Source: Flavobacterium chilense
GTDB taxonomy: Bacteria > Bacteroidota > Bacteroidia > Flavobacteriales > Flavobacteriaceae
Length of the DNA: 64,000 bases
Assembly (NCBI RefSeq): GCF_001602525.1
Contig: NZ_LSYT01000004.1
Location: forward strand, 1 to 64,000
Reading direction: 5' to 3'
Part shown: piece by piece, positions 33,809 through 44,428 of the stretch
Position numbering within the stretch: position 1 is the first letter of the stretch
Layout: each line of letters begins with the position of its first letter
Made by a program: the position numbers and the translations under genes
Notes under the pieces: generated by a model
What the model saw: the letters and a program-made list of their open reading frames with translations, nothing else
Databases searched by the model: none
Told to the model about the DNA's origin: nothing

Positions 33809-35146
33809 TTAATTTTCGTTCTTCCAATTCAGCCTGTCTTGCTGGCTGTATTGCCATGGCGCACCATTATTTTCGATATTGGTCATCATAGCATTTAGTG
33901 ACATTGGAGCAGCACTTTGTTCCATCACTAAATAACGACGCATATCCATAATAATAGACAACGGACTAATATTTACCGGACATTCTTCTACACAAGCATT
34001 ACAAGAGGTACATGCCCACAATTCTTCTGGTGTAATATAATCGTTTAATAAGGTTTTGTTATCCGGAACAAAAACACCTTTGTTAGCATCAATATTTTTT
34101 CCTACTTCCTGCAAACGATCTCTTGTATCCATCATAATTTTACGAGGAGACAATTTTTTTCCTGTTTGATTTGCAGGACATGATGATGTACAACGACCAC
34201 ACTCTGTACAAGTATAAGCATTTAATAACTGTACCCAGTTTAAATCCTGAACATCACTTGCTCCAAATTTAGCCGGAGCTGCATTTTCATCTACCGGAGC
34301 AGCTGCAAACGGATCTGCATTTGGATCCATCATTAACTTTACCTCTTTGGTTACTGATTCTAAATTGTCAAATTGTCCTTCCGGATTCAAATTAGCAAAA
34401 TAAGTATTTGGGAAAGCCAAAAGGATATGTAAATGTTTTGAGAAGTACAAATAGTTCATAAAAACTAAAATACCCACAATATGCAACCACCAAAAAGCTT
34501 CAAACAATAACCCAACTAATTCGTTCGACATTCCGTTAAACATTGGTGCGATAAACTGGCTTACAGGAAAGCTTCCTGCTTTATGAAAATGAGAAAATCC
34601 TCCGGGAACATTTTGCAAATGCAAATCAGAAGCATTCATTAACAAGAACAAAATCATCAGAACGGTTTCGAAATACAAAATATAATTTGCATCGCTTCGT
34701 GGAAATCCATTTAAATCAGGATTTATAAAACGTTTTAATTTGATGACATTTCTTCTGATCCAAAAAACGGTTACAGCAAAAATGACAAGTATTGCTAATA
34801 TTTCAAATGATGCAATTAAAACATCATAGACTACTCCTAAATAAGGTGCAAAAATTCTATGTGTTCCAAATAACCCATCAATGATAATTTCGAGTAATTC
34901 GATATTAATAATTATAAAACCTACATATACAAAAATATGCAATATTCCGGCTACAGGGCGTCTCACCATTTTTGACTGCCCAAGAGCAATCATTGCCATG
35001 TTTTTCCATCGAGCTTTAGAATTATCTTTTCGATTTACATCTACTCCTAAATTAATATTTCGGATGATTTTTTTTACGCTCGCTGCAAAAAAACCGAAAC
35101 CAATTATAAGAAGTATAGCGAATAAAATATTATCTAAATAACCCAT
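33809..35146 (-). CDS. Membrane-bound (Fe-S) oxidoreductase subunit with two 4Fe-4S motifs
   Basis: A 445-residue inner-membrane protein with about five or six hydrophobic helices in the first 240 residues (HdrE/NarI-like, with several His in helices, e.g. GILHIFVYVGF and WWLHIVGILVFMNYLYFSKH, suited to haem b) and a cytoplasmic ferredoxin part: CTECGRCTSSCP at about 315-326 and CTSCNACVEECP near 380-391. It is a fusion of cytochrome-b-like and HdrC-like domains. It follows mlaD by only 5 bp and precedes the CCG protein. Role: quinone-linked electron transfer, by analogy; substrate unknown. Confidence 0.87.
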   Translation of the reverse strand: MGYLDNILFAILLIIGFGFFAASVKKIIRNINLGVDVNRKDNSKARWKNMAMIALGQSKMVRRPVAGILHIFVYVGFIIINIELLEIIIDGLFGTHRIFAPYLGVVYDVLIASFEILAILVIFAVTVFWIRRNVIKLKRFINPDLNGFPRSDANYILYFETVLMILFLLMNASDLHLQNVPGGFSHFHKAGSFPVSQFIAPMFNGMSNELVGLLFEAFWWLHIVGILVFMNYLYFSKHLHILLAFPNTYFANLNPEGQFDNLESVTKEVKLMMDPNADPFAAAPVDENAAPAKFGASDVQDLNWVQLLNAYTCTECGRCTSSCPANQTGKKLSPRKIMMDTRDRLQEVGKNIDANKGVFVPDNKTLLNDYITPEELWACTSCNACVEECPVNISPLSIIMDMRRYLVMEQSAAPMSLNAMMTNIENNGAPWQYSQQDRLNWKNEN

Positions 35147-35151
35147 TCTAA

Positions 35152-36117
35152 TTATTTTTTAGTCGTTGAATTAGTATCTTCTGTAGGCGCTACATAAGGT
35201 TTGTTTTTCTTTCCAAAAAGAGAAACATTTACATAACGTGTTGGGTAAAGACGAACATCCTGTAATAACAACTCTAACTCTTTTGAAGTTTTAGCCAGAT
35301 TATTATACAAAGCATCATCATTTAACAGTTTACCTGCTGTACCTTTTCCTGAGTTCAAGTTACTCATTATACCATCAACTTTAGCCAAAGTCTGATTCAG
35401 GTTTCTAACTGTTTTTCCTAAATCGGCTTTGTTTAAAGAATCAGAAATTTTATTAAAGTTGCTTGACATTTTATTAAAGTTCGTCACAACTCCGTTAATC
35501 TGACCTTTGTTGGTATCTAAAATAGAGTTAAGGCTTCCTGAAGCTCTATGAAATTGCTCCATGGTCTGACTTAGTTCTGATAATGATTTTTTAAGATCTT
35601 CCTGCCCTTTTTTGTCTAAAACATTATTTAAACCGGTAACCAGCGTATTAATATTGACAAGCATTTGATCTAATTTTTGCTGGATAGGCTCGATTTTATT
35701 CCCTAAAGATTCTGTTAATCCCAGCTTTACATCAGACTGGAGTGTCTGACCATCCTCAGCAGGATCTTTATCTGCTAAATTAGCAATAATAGCAATTTGC
35801 TTTCCTCCAATTAAACTGGCTGAATATAAAGATGCCTTACTTGATTTAGAAATAGGAAAATCTGTTTTTAACTGAAGTTCAACTAATAATTTACCAGTTA
35901 CTTCATTAATTGTAATCTTATTTACCTTACCAACTACAAGTCCGTTTATGGTAACAGGTGCTGATTGTGCCAGTTCTTCAACATTATCGTATTCTACATA
36001 TAATGTTTTATAATTTGTAAAAAGGTCTTTGCCTTTTAAAAAACTATAACCCCAAATAAATAATAAGATTGACGCGATGACTAATATAGCCGTTTTAATT
36101 TCTCTTGTTAGTTTCAA
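35152..36117 (-). CDS. MlaD/MCE-family lipid transport protein
   Basis: A 321-residue protein with one N-terminal membrane helix (AILVIASILLFIWGYSFL) and an MCE domain at about 35-115 (VEYDNVEELAQSAPVTINGL, VGKVNKI), followed by a long helical region (about 140-280) with SLNKADLGKTVRNLNQTL-type repeats. MCE proteins form hexameric periplasmic rings or tubes carrying phospholipids between membranes. No MlaE or MlaF gene is adjacent; those are usually elsewhere in Bacteroidota. It lies 51 bp downstream of the amidase gene and 5 bp upstream of the Fe-S gene, so all are probably cotranscribed. Confidence 0.9.
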   Translation of the reverse strand: MKLTREIKTAILVIASILLFIWGYSFLKGKDLFTNYKTLYVEYDNVEELAQSAPVTINGLVVGKVNKITINEVTGKLLVELQLKTDFPISKSSKASLYSASLIGGKQIAIIANLADKDPAEDGQTLQSDVKLGLTESLGNKIEPIQQKLDQMLVNINTLVTGLNNVLDKKGQEDLKKSLSELSQTMEQFHRASGSLNSILDTNKGQINGVVTNFNKMSSNFNKISDSLNKADLGKTVRNLNQTLAKVDGIMSNLNSGKGTAGKLLNDDALYNNLAKTSKELELLLQDVRLYPTRYVNVSLFGKKNKPYVAPTEDTNSTTKK

Positions 36118-36167
36118 AATTCTTAGTGTTTGTACAAAATTAATATAAATATTCGAACTAGAAGCTA

Positions 36168-37295
36168 TTATTTAATGGCGTCTTGAATACTGATCTTTTC
36201 TCCGTCTTTAGTTGCAACTAAATAAGCAGCTCCATATCCTTTATCTTTAGCTTCTTCCAAATATTTTTTGGCAGTGTCGTAACTTGAAGTTTCCTGATAA
36301 AAATATTTATAAATATTATTTTCGTACAGCATTGTAACATTTTTTAGTCCTTTAAAGTTTTTTGGCTCTAATGGTGTTTTTTTAATGCTGGCAATTAATT
36401 GTACTTTGAAGAAAACTCCTTTTGGAGCATTTTTAGCCACTGCAGCCGTTTCGACTACTTTAGTTTTTTTGGGTGTTGAAGTATCTTTTGCCGGTTTTGC
36501 TTCTATTATTTCAGAAGCTCCTGAACCAAAATATTCGTTCTTGTAGCTTAAAATTGCTTCTGCTATGGCTTTTGCAATATCGTTTTGCCCTTCTTCAGAA
36601 TTTAGAATATTTCCTTCTGTAGGATTCGAAACAAAGCCTGTTTCTACTAATACTCTTGGCATGTAAGCTTTATGAAGTACCATAAAAGGAGCTTGTTTTA
36701 CCCCTCCATGACGAAGCTTTTTTCCAAGTTTATCAAAATTGTCTTCGATTTTGCTGGCCAATGAAATACTGTTATCTAAATATTCTTCCTGCATTAAGAT
36801 CATCCCCGTCATTGATTCCGGCGAATTAGGATCGAAACCTTCATATTTACGTTTATAATCTTTTTCTAACGTAATTACAGAGTTCTCTTTTTTCGCAGCT
36901 TCAAGATTTGATGCTACTTTACTTAAACCCATTACATAAGTTTCTGTTCCGTCTGCAGCAGTGTTTTTGTTGGCATTACAGTGTATAGACACAAAAATAT
37001 TAGAATTTGCTCTGTTGGCAATGTTAGCTCTTTCTACTAAATCAATAAAAACATCCGTTTTACGGGTATAAATTACATTAACATTTGGACTCGCTTCTAA
37101 AATTTTACCCACTTTTAGAACAATAGCCAAAGCAATATTTTTTTCAATTCGTCCACTATAAACGGCGCCAAAGTCATGATCTCCATGTCCTGCATCAAGT
37201 GTTACCTTAAAAACATTTGCCTGACTATAACCACAAAATGACAATATCGTTAGAAAAAAAGTAAATATTACTTTAATTTTGTTAAATCTATTCAT
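36168..37295 (-). CDS. N-acetylmuramoyl-L-alanine amidase (Amidase_3)
   Basis: Zinc amidase of 375 aa that cuts the bond between muramic acid and the stem peptide, helping to separate daughter cells. After a signal peptide (MNRFNKIKVIFTFFLTILSF), the catalytic domain carries LDAGHGDHDFGA, a Glu in RIEKNIAL, VSIHCNANKN and VLVETGFVSNPTEG with the catalytic Glu. The C-terminal 90 residues (FFKVQLIASIKKTPLEPKNF ... YEEAKDKGYGAAYLV-like) resemble a SPOR-type peptidoglycan-binding fold. Start moved to ATG at 37295 because the upstream 22 codons have no signal-peptide character. Divergent from lptD. Confidence 0.92.
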   Translation of the reverse strand: MNRFNKIKVIFTFFLTILSFCGYSQANVFKVTLDAGHGDHDFGAVYSGRIEKNIALAIVLKVGKILEASPNVNVIYTRKTDVFIDLVERANIANRANSNIFVSIHCNANKNTAADGTETYVMGLSKVASNLEAAKKENSVITLEKDYKRKYEGFDPNSPESMTGMILMQEEYLDNSISLASKIEDNFDKLGKKLRHGGVKQAPFMVLHKAYMPRVLVETGFVSNPTEGNILNSEEGQNDIAKAIAEAILSYKNEYFGSGASEIIEAKPAKDTSTPKKTKVVETAAVAKNAPKGVFFKVQLIASIKKTPLEPKNFKGLKNVTMLYENNIYKYFYQETSSYDTAKKYLEEAKDKGYGAAYLVATKDGEKISIQDAIK

Positions 37296-37372
37296 AAATC
37301 TAAAAGTTAATTTTAATAAAACGCAACAGCTATAATTTTCACAATTGATTATTTTTGACAAAAAATTATATG

Positions 37373-37380
37373 TAAGTTTG
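37373..37380 (+). promoter_or_regulatory. Possible -7 element of lptD
   Basis: TAAGTTTG matches TAnnTTTG. Upstream TTG triplets lie 15 and 25 nt away, neither ideal. A transcript from here would start after the annotated long frame begins, supporting a downstream lptD start near 37429. Confidence 0.35.
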
Positions 37381-37428
37381 ACATGTCAAAAAACAAGCCA
37401 TAATTTTACAAAAATAGCATTTAAACCT

Positions 37429-40095
37429 TTGCATACAAACTTATTTAATATCGTTTTATTATCATTTTTCCTAACTTTAGGATGTGGTAATTTATATTCG
37501 CAGGAGATAAAAAACAAAAAAAAGCCCTTACCAACTGTAAAACAAACAGATAAATCAAAATCTGCTACAGAGAAAGCCCCAGCTACAGTAACTGACACTA
37601 TAAAATTAGACACAGTTAAGGCAAAAAAGAATTTTCTTGATGCTGTTACCAAATATAAAGCTAAAGATTACGCAAAATACGACAAGAAGGCCAAAACGCT
37701 TACTTTATATAATGAAGCGGAACTATATTATAAAGATGTTGAATTAAAATCCGGTATCATTGTTTTAAATCTTGAAAAAGATGAAGTTTACGCCGGAAGA
37801 ATAAAAGATTCAGCAGGAGTTTTAATTCAGTACCCGAATTTTAAACAGGGAGCCAGTGAAGTTCAGCCGGATTCGATTCGTTTTAATTTCAAAACAAAAA
37901 AAGCCTTAATCTACAATTCCAGAACTGAACAAGGCGAATTTAAAATAAAAGCAGCCGTGACCAAAAAAGAAAACGATTCTGTTTACTTTTTAAAAGGCGC
38001 GCGTTTCACCACAGCAAAAGATATTGATGATCCGGAATACTATTTCCGAACGAACAAGGTAAAATTTGTTCCTAATAAAAAAGTTGTAGTTGGAATTACT
38101 CAAATGGTAATTGCAGATGTACCTACTCCTTTGGCATTGCCTTTTGCTTTTTTTCCTATGACTCAGGAAAAAAGTGTTTCAGGTATTATTATCCCTAGTT
38201 ACAATGACTCTAATACGAGAGGATTCTCTTTACAAAACGGAGGTTATTATTTTGCTTTAAGCGACAATTATGACTTAACTGTTTTAGGGGATTATTACAC
38301 AAATGGTAGTTATGCCATGCGTTTTGAATCGGCATATGCAACACGATATAAATATCGGGGAAATATTAATGTACGTTTCGAAAACCTGATTAGCAGCGAA
38401 AGAGGATATCCGGACTATTCTAAACAGAGTATCTATAATATTCAATGGTCACATTCTAAAGACACTAAATCAAACCCGAATTCGACTTTTTCTGCTTCGG
38501 TGAACATGGGTAGCAGTAAATACTTTAAGCGATCGATTAACCAGGCCAATATAGGATCGAACCTGAACAATACTTTGAGTTCATCGATTTCTTATAATAA
38601 AACGTTTAATACGATTCCGCAGGCACGTATTTCCTTAACAGCTACACACCAGCAAAACACCCAAACTGAGGACATCCAGATGACCTTACCATCTTTGCAG
38701 GGTAGTATTGATCGTGTTTACCCTTTTGTTGGAAAAGACGGTGTTAAAAAAGGTTTTATAAAAAACATCAACTTACAATATAACGTAAGCGGTAAAAACA
38801 GCTTTTCTACAAAAGACTCATTGTTTTTTAAACCGCAAATGTTCAAAGATGCTCAAATAGGTATGCAACATAGTATTCCTATTAGTACCAACTTTAAAAT
38901 ATTTAAATATTTTAGTGCCGGGGCCTCAACAAATTATCAGGAAACATGGGTAACTAAAACCATCGATAAAAATTACGATCCATCACAGGGCAAAATTGTA
39001 GACAAGACAGTAAATGGTTTTGACGCTTACAGAACATACAATTTCAGCACAAATTTAGGAACCACAATTTATGGTACTTTTAACTTTGGTGATGATAAAA
39101 GAATCCAGTCTATTCGCCACGTGATGCGTCCAACTATTACTTATTCGTATACACCAAGTTTTGATCAGTATTACAACAACTACACAGTTGATGCTTCTGG
39201 TAAAATCTCTACATATTCAAGATTTGAAGGAGGTATTTTTGGTGCACCCGGAAAAAGTAATTCTAATATTGTATCATTTGCTTTAAGCAATACTTTTGAA
39301 GCCAAAGTAAGAGACAGGGACAGCACAAAAACAGAGCCTAAAAAGATTATGCTGTTAAACAACTTAAACTTTAGTACGAGCTATAATTTTGATGCAGACG
39401 GAAAACAAACTTTAGCATGGCAACCAGTACTTGTAAGTGGCGGAACACAACTTTTTGACAATAAAATGAATGTGAATTTTGGTGCTACATTAGATCCTTA
39501 TGCAATTGATAATGGCGGAACCAGAATTAACACTTATAACATTGATAACGGTGGAAGTTTATTTAGAATGACAAGTGCGAATGTTACTTTAAACTACTCG
39601 TTTTCGAATAAAGGCGGCAAGGAACAGGAAAACAAACAAAGTGAGCGGAACGGTGGTCGTAAAGATGATTTATTCGGAACAAATACCGACTTAAACGATA
39701 GTAGAAATAGTCAGTTTGCAAATGAAAAAGATGATGATAAAGACGTCATAACTGAATTCTTCAATTCTAAACTTCCGTGGGATATGACATTAGCTTATTC
39801 CCTAACCTATTCTAATGTAAACAGAGAAAATAAGATTAGTAACAACTCTATTATGATTTCTGCCAATATGGATATTACACCAAAATGGAAAGGCGGAGTT
39901 TCGACAGGATATGACTTTGTACAAAAAGGGGTTACTTTTACACAATTTCGTTTTGAAAGAGATCTGTTAAGCTGGAGAATGGCTTTTAACTGGACTCCGA
40001 TTGGGGTAAACTCTAACTGGAATTTCTTTATTGGAATCAAATCAGGAATGCTTAGTGATATTAAATGGAACAAACGCAGCACATCAAACAGATAA
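37429..40095 (+). CDS. lptD: LPS-assembly protein LptD
   Basis: Outer membrane beta-barrel that inserts lipopolysaccharide into the outer leaflet. The protein (about 888 aa) has an N-terminal OstA-like periplasmic domain (AKTLTLYNEAELYYKDVELK, GIIVLNLEKDEVYAGRIKDS) and a long barrel with PLALPFAFFPMT and SGIIIPSYNDSN, where the Pro-rich lumen gate lies in Bacteroidota. No ATG is available. The frame is open from a TTG at 37345, but TTG at 37429 gives a proper signal peptide (LFNIVLLSFFLTLG ... YSQ) and lies downstream of a -7-like element. Divergent from the amidase, 60 bp before RidA. Confidence 0.85.
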   Translation: MHTNLFNIVLLSFFLTLGCGNLYSQEIKNKKKPLPTVKQTDKSKSATEKAPATVTDTIKLDTVKAKKNFLDAVTKYKAKDYAKYDKKAKTLTLYNEAELYYKDVELKSGIIVLNLEKDEVYAGRIKDSAGVLIQYPNFKQGASEVQPDSIRFNFKTKKALIYNSRTEQGEFKIKAAVTKKENDSVYFLKGARFTTAKDIDDPEYYFRTNKVKFVPNKKVVVGITQMVIADVPTPLALPFAFFPMTQEKSVSGIIIPSYNDSNTRGFSLQNGGYYFALSDNYDLTVLGDYYTNGSYAMRFESAYATRYKYRGNINVRFENLISSERGYPDYSKQSIYNIQWSHSKDTKSNPNSTFSASVNMGSSKYFKRSINQANIGSNLNNTLSSSISYNKTFNTIPQARISLTATHQQNTQTEDIQMTLPSLQGSIDRVYPFVGKDGVKKGFIKNINLQYNVSGKNSFSTKDSLFFKPQMFKDAQIGMQHSIPISTNFKIFKYFSAGASTNYQETWVTKTIDKNYDPSQGKIVDKTVNGFDAYRTYNFSTNLGTTIYGTFNFGDDKRIQSIRHVMRPTITYSYTPSFDQYYNNYTVDASGKISTYSRFEGGIFGAPGKSNSNIVSFALSNTFEAKVRDRDSTKTEPKKIMLLNNLNFSTSYNFDADGKQTLAWQPVLVSGGTQLFDNKMNVNFGATLDPYAIDNGGTRINTYNIDNGGSLFRMTSANVTLNYSFSNKGGKEQENKQSERNGGRKDDLFGTNTDLNDSRNSQFANEKDDDKDVITEFFNSKLPWDMTLAYSLTYSNVNRENKISNNSIMISANMDITPKWKGGVSTGYDFVQKGVTFTQFRFERDLLSWRMAFNWTPIGVNSNWNFFIGIKSGMLSDIKWNKRSTSNR

Positions 40096-40155
40096 TCGAC
40101 GTTCAAAAAATTTCACCATAATTACTGGCTCCTAAAACCAAATATTATTTTAGAT

Positions 40156-40536
40156 ATGAAAAAAATCATCTTTACAGAAAAAGCACCGGCACCAATTGGC
40201 CCTTATAATCAGGCCGTATTATCAGGCAATACACTTTATGCTTCTGGCCAGATTGCTATTAATCCGGCTTCGGGAGAATTAATTACTGACAACATCAATG
40301 ACGAAACTACTCAGGTAATGCAGAATATTTCTGCCATTTTAGAAGCAGCAGGTATGACTTTTGAAAACGTTGTTAAAGCCACTATTTTTATTATGGATAT
40401 GAATAATTTTGGTGCTATAAATACTATTTACGGTTCTTATTTTGACGAAAAAACTGCTCCTGCACGTGAAACTGTACAAGTAGCATGTTTACCTAAAAAT
40501 GTAAATGTTGAGATTTCTGTAATTGCAGTGCAATAA
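40156..40536 (+). CDS. RidA family reactive imine/enamine deaminase
   Basis: A 126-residue trimeric cytoplasmic protein hydrolysing 2-aminoacrylate and related imines. Motifs are PAPIGPYNQAVLSGNTLYAS, GQIAINPASGEL, the active Arg in TAPARETVQVACLPKNVNVE (split in my reading only for length) and final VEISVIAVQ. Full length. It is codirectional with lptD and may share its transcript; a terminator follows. Confidence 0.93.
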   Translation: MKKIIFTEKAPAPIGPYNQAVLSGNTLYASGQIAINPASGELITDNINDETTQVMQNISAILEAAGMTFENVVKATIFIMDMNNFGAINTIYGSYFDEKTAPARETVQVACLPKNVNVEISVIAVQ

Positions 40537-40614
40537 AGGAATTGTTTCAAGTTTCAAAGTTTCAGGTTTATCTCTTTGAGTTAAACACATGAACTTGAAC
40601 TAAAATCATAACAC

Positions 40615-40652
40615 AAAAAAGCCGTTACAAATATATTGCAACGGCTTTTTTT
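40615..40652. terminator. Bidirectional terminator between ridA and mgsA
   Basis: AAAAAAGCCGTT at 40615-40626 pairs with AACGGCTTTTTT at 40640-40651, with CAA/TTG pairs extending the stem after a bulge. It serves the two convergent genes. Confidence 0.8.
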
Positions 40653-40671
40653 ATATCTAAAAATGGCTTTT

Positions 40672-41046
40672 CTATAACTGCAAAGCGATAGCATTTAATA
40701 ATAATTGCGATGAAGCTTCATTTGTTGCCAATGGCAAATTATGAACATCACAAACACGAATTAGCATATTAATATCAACTTCGTGAGCGTGGCTGGCAAG
40801 CGGATCTTTAAAGAAAAAAACCATTTGCGTTTTTCCTTCTGCTACTCTTGCCGCAATTTGTGCATCACCTCCAAGAGGTCCTGAAAGCATTTTTTTTACC
40901 TTAAATCCAGCATTTTCGGCTTTCCCTCCTGTTGTTCCTGTTGCAATTAGTTTAATGTTTTCCTTAAGAAGAAGGCTTTTGTTTTTGTTTAAAAACTGAA
41001 CCATATCTGCCTTTTTTCCATCGTGAGCTATTATAGCTATTTCCAT
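40672..41046 (-). CDS. mgsA: Methylglyoxal synthase
   Basis: Converts dihydroxyacetone phosphate to methylglyoxal and phosphate, a bypass used when glycolytic phosphates accumulate. The 124-aa protein carries AHDGKKADMV, ATGTTGGK (phosphate site), SGPLGGDAQIAARVAEGK with the catalytic Asp, and FFFKDPLASHAHEVDI with the His. It is shorter than E. coli MgsA (152 aa) but complete in motifs. It lies 13 bp after the BadF-type kinase gene, so is cotranscribed with it and possibly with gap and pfkA upstream. Confidence 0.93.
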   Translation of the reverse strand: MEIAIIAHDGKKADMVQFLNKNKSLLLKENIKLIATGTTGGKAENAGFKVKKMLSGPLGGDAQIAARVAEGKTQMVFFFKDPLASHAHEVDINMLIRVCDVHNLPLATNEASSQLLLNAIALQL

Positions 41047-41059
41047 CTCTTAATTTTAT

Positions 41060-41911
41060 TTATTGATTGGCAACGTGATAAGCAATTAATCCGTCAATAG
41101 GTCTTCTTAAAACGTTTCCTAATTGAAGTTCATACTTATTAAATGTTTCCTGTAATTCATCTTTTAGATAAAAAGCAATAGAACCTACAAAATGTACCGG
41201 AACTTCTTTACAATTATCAAATTGCTTAATGTAGTTCTTTACAAAAGATTTCATTCCTTTAAAAATGATTTTTCTACAAAATTCTGTGTCTTTATGTTTG
41301 ATCAGGAATTTTGCAAAAGTTGCCAAATAAGCATTTGGATTTGGCTCTTTGTATAATTTGTTTTTAATAAAATCAGGGTCAACGTCGTATTCTTTTTCAA
41401 ATTCAACTGCTAATTCCTTCGGCATTTTATTGAAATAATATTTTCTGATTAATTCTTTTCCGAAAACATTTCCGCTACAATCATCCATTACGATATATCC
41501 TAATGACTGTACTTTTTGATGCAATGCTTTTCCATCAAAATAACTGCAGTTAGAACCTGTTCCTAAAATAGATACAATTGCCTCTTCGCCTTTTGGAGTT
41601 GTAGCATAAACCGCAGCATATGTATCTTCCTGAACATCTACAATTGCGTTTGTAAAATACTCCTGAAAAATTCGTTTTAACTCTTCTTTCATTCGGTCAG
41701 TTCCACAACCTGCTCCGTAAAAGAACAAATGAGTCGCATTTTTTTTATTTTGTAAAATATCAAAACGATCGTTTAATCGTACAACAATTTCCGGCTCGTC
41801 AAGAATTTCAGGATTTAATCCTAAAGTTTGTGTGGTGAATAATACCTTTCCATTATCATCAATTGCAATCCAATCGGCTTTAGTAGATCCACTATCAACT
41901 ATTAATTTCAT
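41060..41911 (-). CDS. BadF/BadG-type ATPase, probable N-acetylglucosamine kinase
   Basis: ASKHA-fold kinase of 283 aa, most like the N-acetylglucosamine kinase group: phosphate-1 loop MKLIVDSGSTKADWIAID, EEAIVSILGTGSNCSYFDG (adenosine/phosphate-2 loop), GYIVMDDCSGNVFGKELIR (the G-x-x-DxxSG motif) and VHFVGSIAFYLKDEL. In a chitin degrader a GlcNAc kinase feeding NagA/NagB is the natural role, although the gene lies 30 kb from the chitin locus and beside mgsA, gap and pfkA. Substrate remains inferred; the BadF family also includes dehydratase activators, but the cysteine motif of those is absent. Confidence 0.82.
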   Translation of the reverse strand: MKLIVDSGSTKADWIAIDDNGKVLFTTQTLGLNPEILDEPEIVVRLNDRFDILQNKKNATHLFFYGAGCGTDRMKEELKRIFQEYFTNAIVDVQEDTYAAVYATTPKGEEAIVSILGTGSNCSYFDGKALHQKVQSLGYIVMDDCSGNVFGKELIRKYYFNKMPKELAVEFEKEYDVDPDFIKNKLYKEPNPNAYLATFAKFLIKHKDTEFCRKIIFKGMKSFVKNYIKQFDNCKEVPVHFVGSIAFYLKDELQETFNKYELQLGNVLRRPIDGLIAYHVANQ

Positions 41912-41992
41912 TTTATTTAGTTTTTGGATTAGTTTTTCTCTAACCAGTTAAAAGTGTTATTTTTACACTAATTAAAGACATAACAAAATAAG

Positions 41993-42024
41993 AAAATCCC
42001 GTTATTTTTAGATAACGGGATTTT
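41993..42024 (-). terminator. Intrinsic terminator after gap
   Basis: AAAATCCCGTTAT at 41993-42005 pairs with ATAACGGGATTTT at 42012-42024, 17 bp past the gap stop on the minus strand. Confidence 0.82.
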
Positions 42025-42040
42025 GCAAAAATATATAATA

Positions 42041-43069
<1,029 letters not shown>

Positions 43070-43133
43070 TTATTACACTATTTTAAAGTCTAATTTCCTC
43101 ACAATAAACTTCATTTCTTTTTAAACTTTTATC

Positions 43134-44120
43134 TTATGTCGACATGATGTCAGATACTCTCAACAATTCTCTATCTATTTCAGATTTTCCTTTGATTGCT
43201 TGTTCAAGAGGAGTCAGCGCTACTTTATCAGCTTGTAAACCTACCATGTAGTTTGACTTTCCTTCGATTAATGACTCTACTGCTTTAACACCTAAACGGC
43301 TTGCTAAAACACGGTCAAAACAAGATGGAGATCCACCACGCTGCATGTGTCCTAAAACAGATACTCTTACGTCGTATTCAGGCAGATTAGCCTCAACGTA
43401 ATCTTTTAATTCAAATACGTTTTTACCAATTTTATCTCCCTCGGCAATAACCACTATACTTGATGATTTTCCTGACGCTTTACTTTTTTGAAGTGAGTCT
43501 AGCAATCTGTCTAAACCTAAATCTTCTTCAGGAATAAGGATTTCTTCGGCACCAGCCCCAATTCCGGCATTAAGAGCAATATGCCCTGCATCTCTACCCA
43601 TAACCTCTACAAAAAACAAGCGGTTATGTGAACTTGCAGTATCTCTGATTTTATCGATACAATCTACTACTGTATTTAAAGCCGTATCATATCCTAAAGT
43701 ATGACTGGTTCCATAAATATCATTATCAATTGTACCCGGGATTCCCATTACCGGGAAATTATATTCTGAATTAAAAATCAATCCACCGGTAAAACTTCCG
43801 TCTCCTCCAATAACAACAAGAGCATCAACTCCTGCTTTTAAAAGATTCTCGTGAGCCTTTTTTCTACCTTCCGGGGTTCTAAACTCAACTGAACGAGCTG
43901 ATTTCAGGATCGTTCCACCTTTGTTTACAATATTATTTACGCTTCGGGGTCCCATTTCTTTGAAGTCGCCTTCAATCATTCCCTGATACCCTCTATAAAT
44001 TCCGATGCATTCTATATTATGAAAAGCGCATGTTCGAACTACTGATCGTATTGCGGCATTCATTCCTGGTGAGTCTCCTCCCGATGTTAGAACACCAACT
44101 TTTTTTATTGTTTTTGGCAT
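43134..44120 (-). CDS. pfkA: ATP-dependent 6-phosphofructokinase
   Basis: Phosphorylates fructose 6-phosphate to fructose 1,6-bisphosphate. The 328-residue protein has GVLTSGGDSPGMNAAIRSVV, VIGGDGSFTGG (the G-D-G-S signature of ATP-dependent PFK), PGTIDNDIYGTSHTLGYDTA with the catalytic Asp, VEVMGRDAGHIAL and LGHMQRGGSPSCFDRVLASR. Normal length for the bacterial type. First gene of pfkA-gap. The 308-bp gap upstream to the TamB gene holds that gene's terminator and an A+T-rich stretch in which no clear promoter consensus was found. Confidence 0.97.
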   Translation of the reverse strand: MPKTIKKVGVLTSGGDSPGMNAAIRSVVRTCAFHNIECIGIYRGYQGMIEGDFKEMGPRSVNNIVNKGGTILKSARSVEFRTPEGRKKAHENLLKAGVDALVVIGGDGSFTGGLIFNSEYNFPVMGIPGTIDNDIYGTSHTLGYDTALNTVVDCIDKIRDTASSHNRLFFVEVMGRDAGHIALNAGIGAGAEEILIPEEDLGLDRLLDSLQKSKASGKSSSIVVIAEGDKIGKNVFELKDYVEANLPEYDVRVSVLGHMQRGGSPSCFDRVLASRLGVKAVESLIEGKSNYMVGLQADKVALTPLEQAIKGKSEIDRELLRVSDIMST

Positions 44121-44375
44121 TATTTAAGTATTAAAGTGTAAAATTAGCAAACATTCACCACTTTACGGGTTATGTTTATAATAAATTAATAAAATGTGTT
44201 AAATTCAAACGTTTTCGTTAATAAGTTTTTTGATAGCAAAAAATTCATTTAAAATAATAAAAGGTGCTTTTTTTAATTAATTATTTAAAATTAACAATAC
44301 ATAACTGAAGTGTTACAAAATTTCAAAGTCTGGTTGTTCCTCAAAAAACAAAAAGGATCTTAAATTTAGCATAAA

Positions 44376-44405
44376 AAAAACCATTCGTCGCAACGAATGG
44401 TTTTT
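44376..44405 (-). terminator. Intrinsic terminator after the TamB-like gene
   Basis: AAAAACCATTCGT at 44376-44388 pairs with ACGAATGGTTTTT at 44393-44405 around a 4-nt loop. Confidence 0.85.
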
Positions 44406-44428
44406 ATAAGCATATTTTAACAGTTCCT

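Noticed and set aside
37345..37428. N-terminal extension of LptD from TTG at 37345
   Set aside because: The 28 extra residues have no signal-peptide features, overlap the divergent promoter area and precede a -7-like element; TTG at 37429 gives a normal signal peptide.
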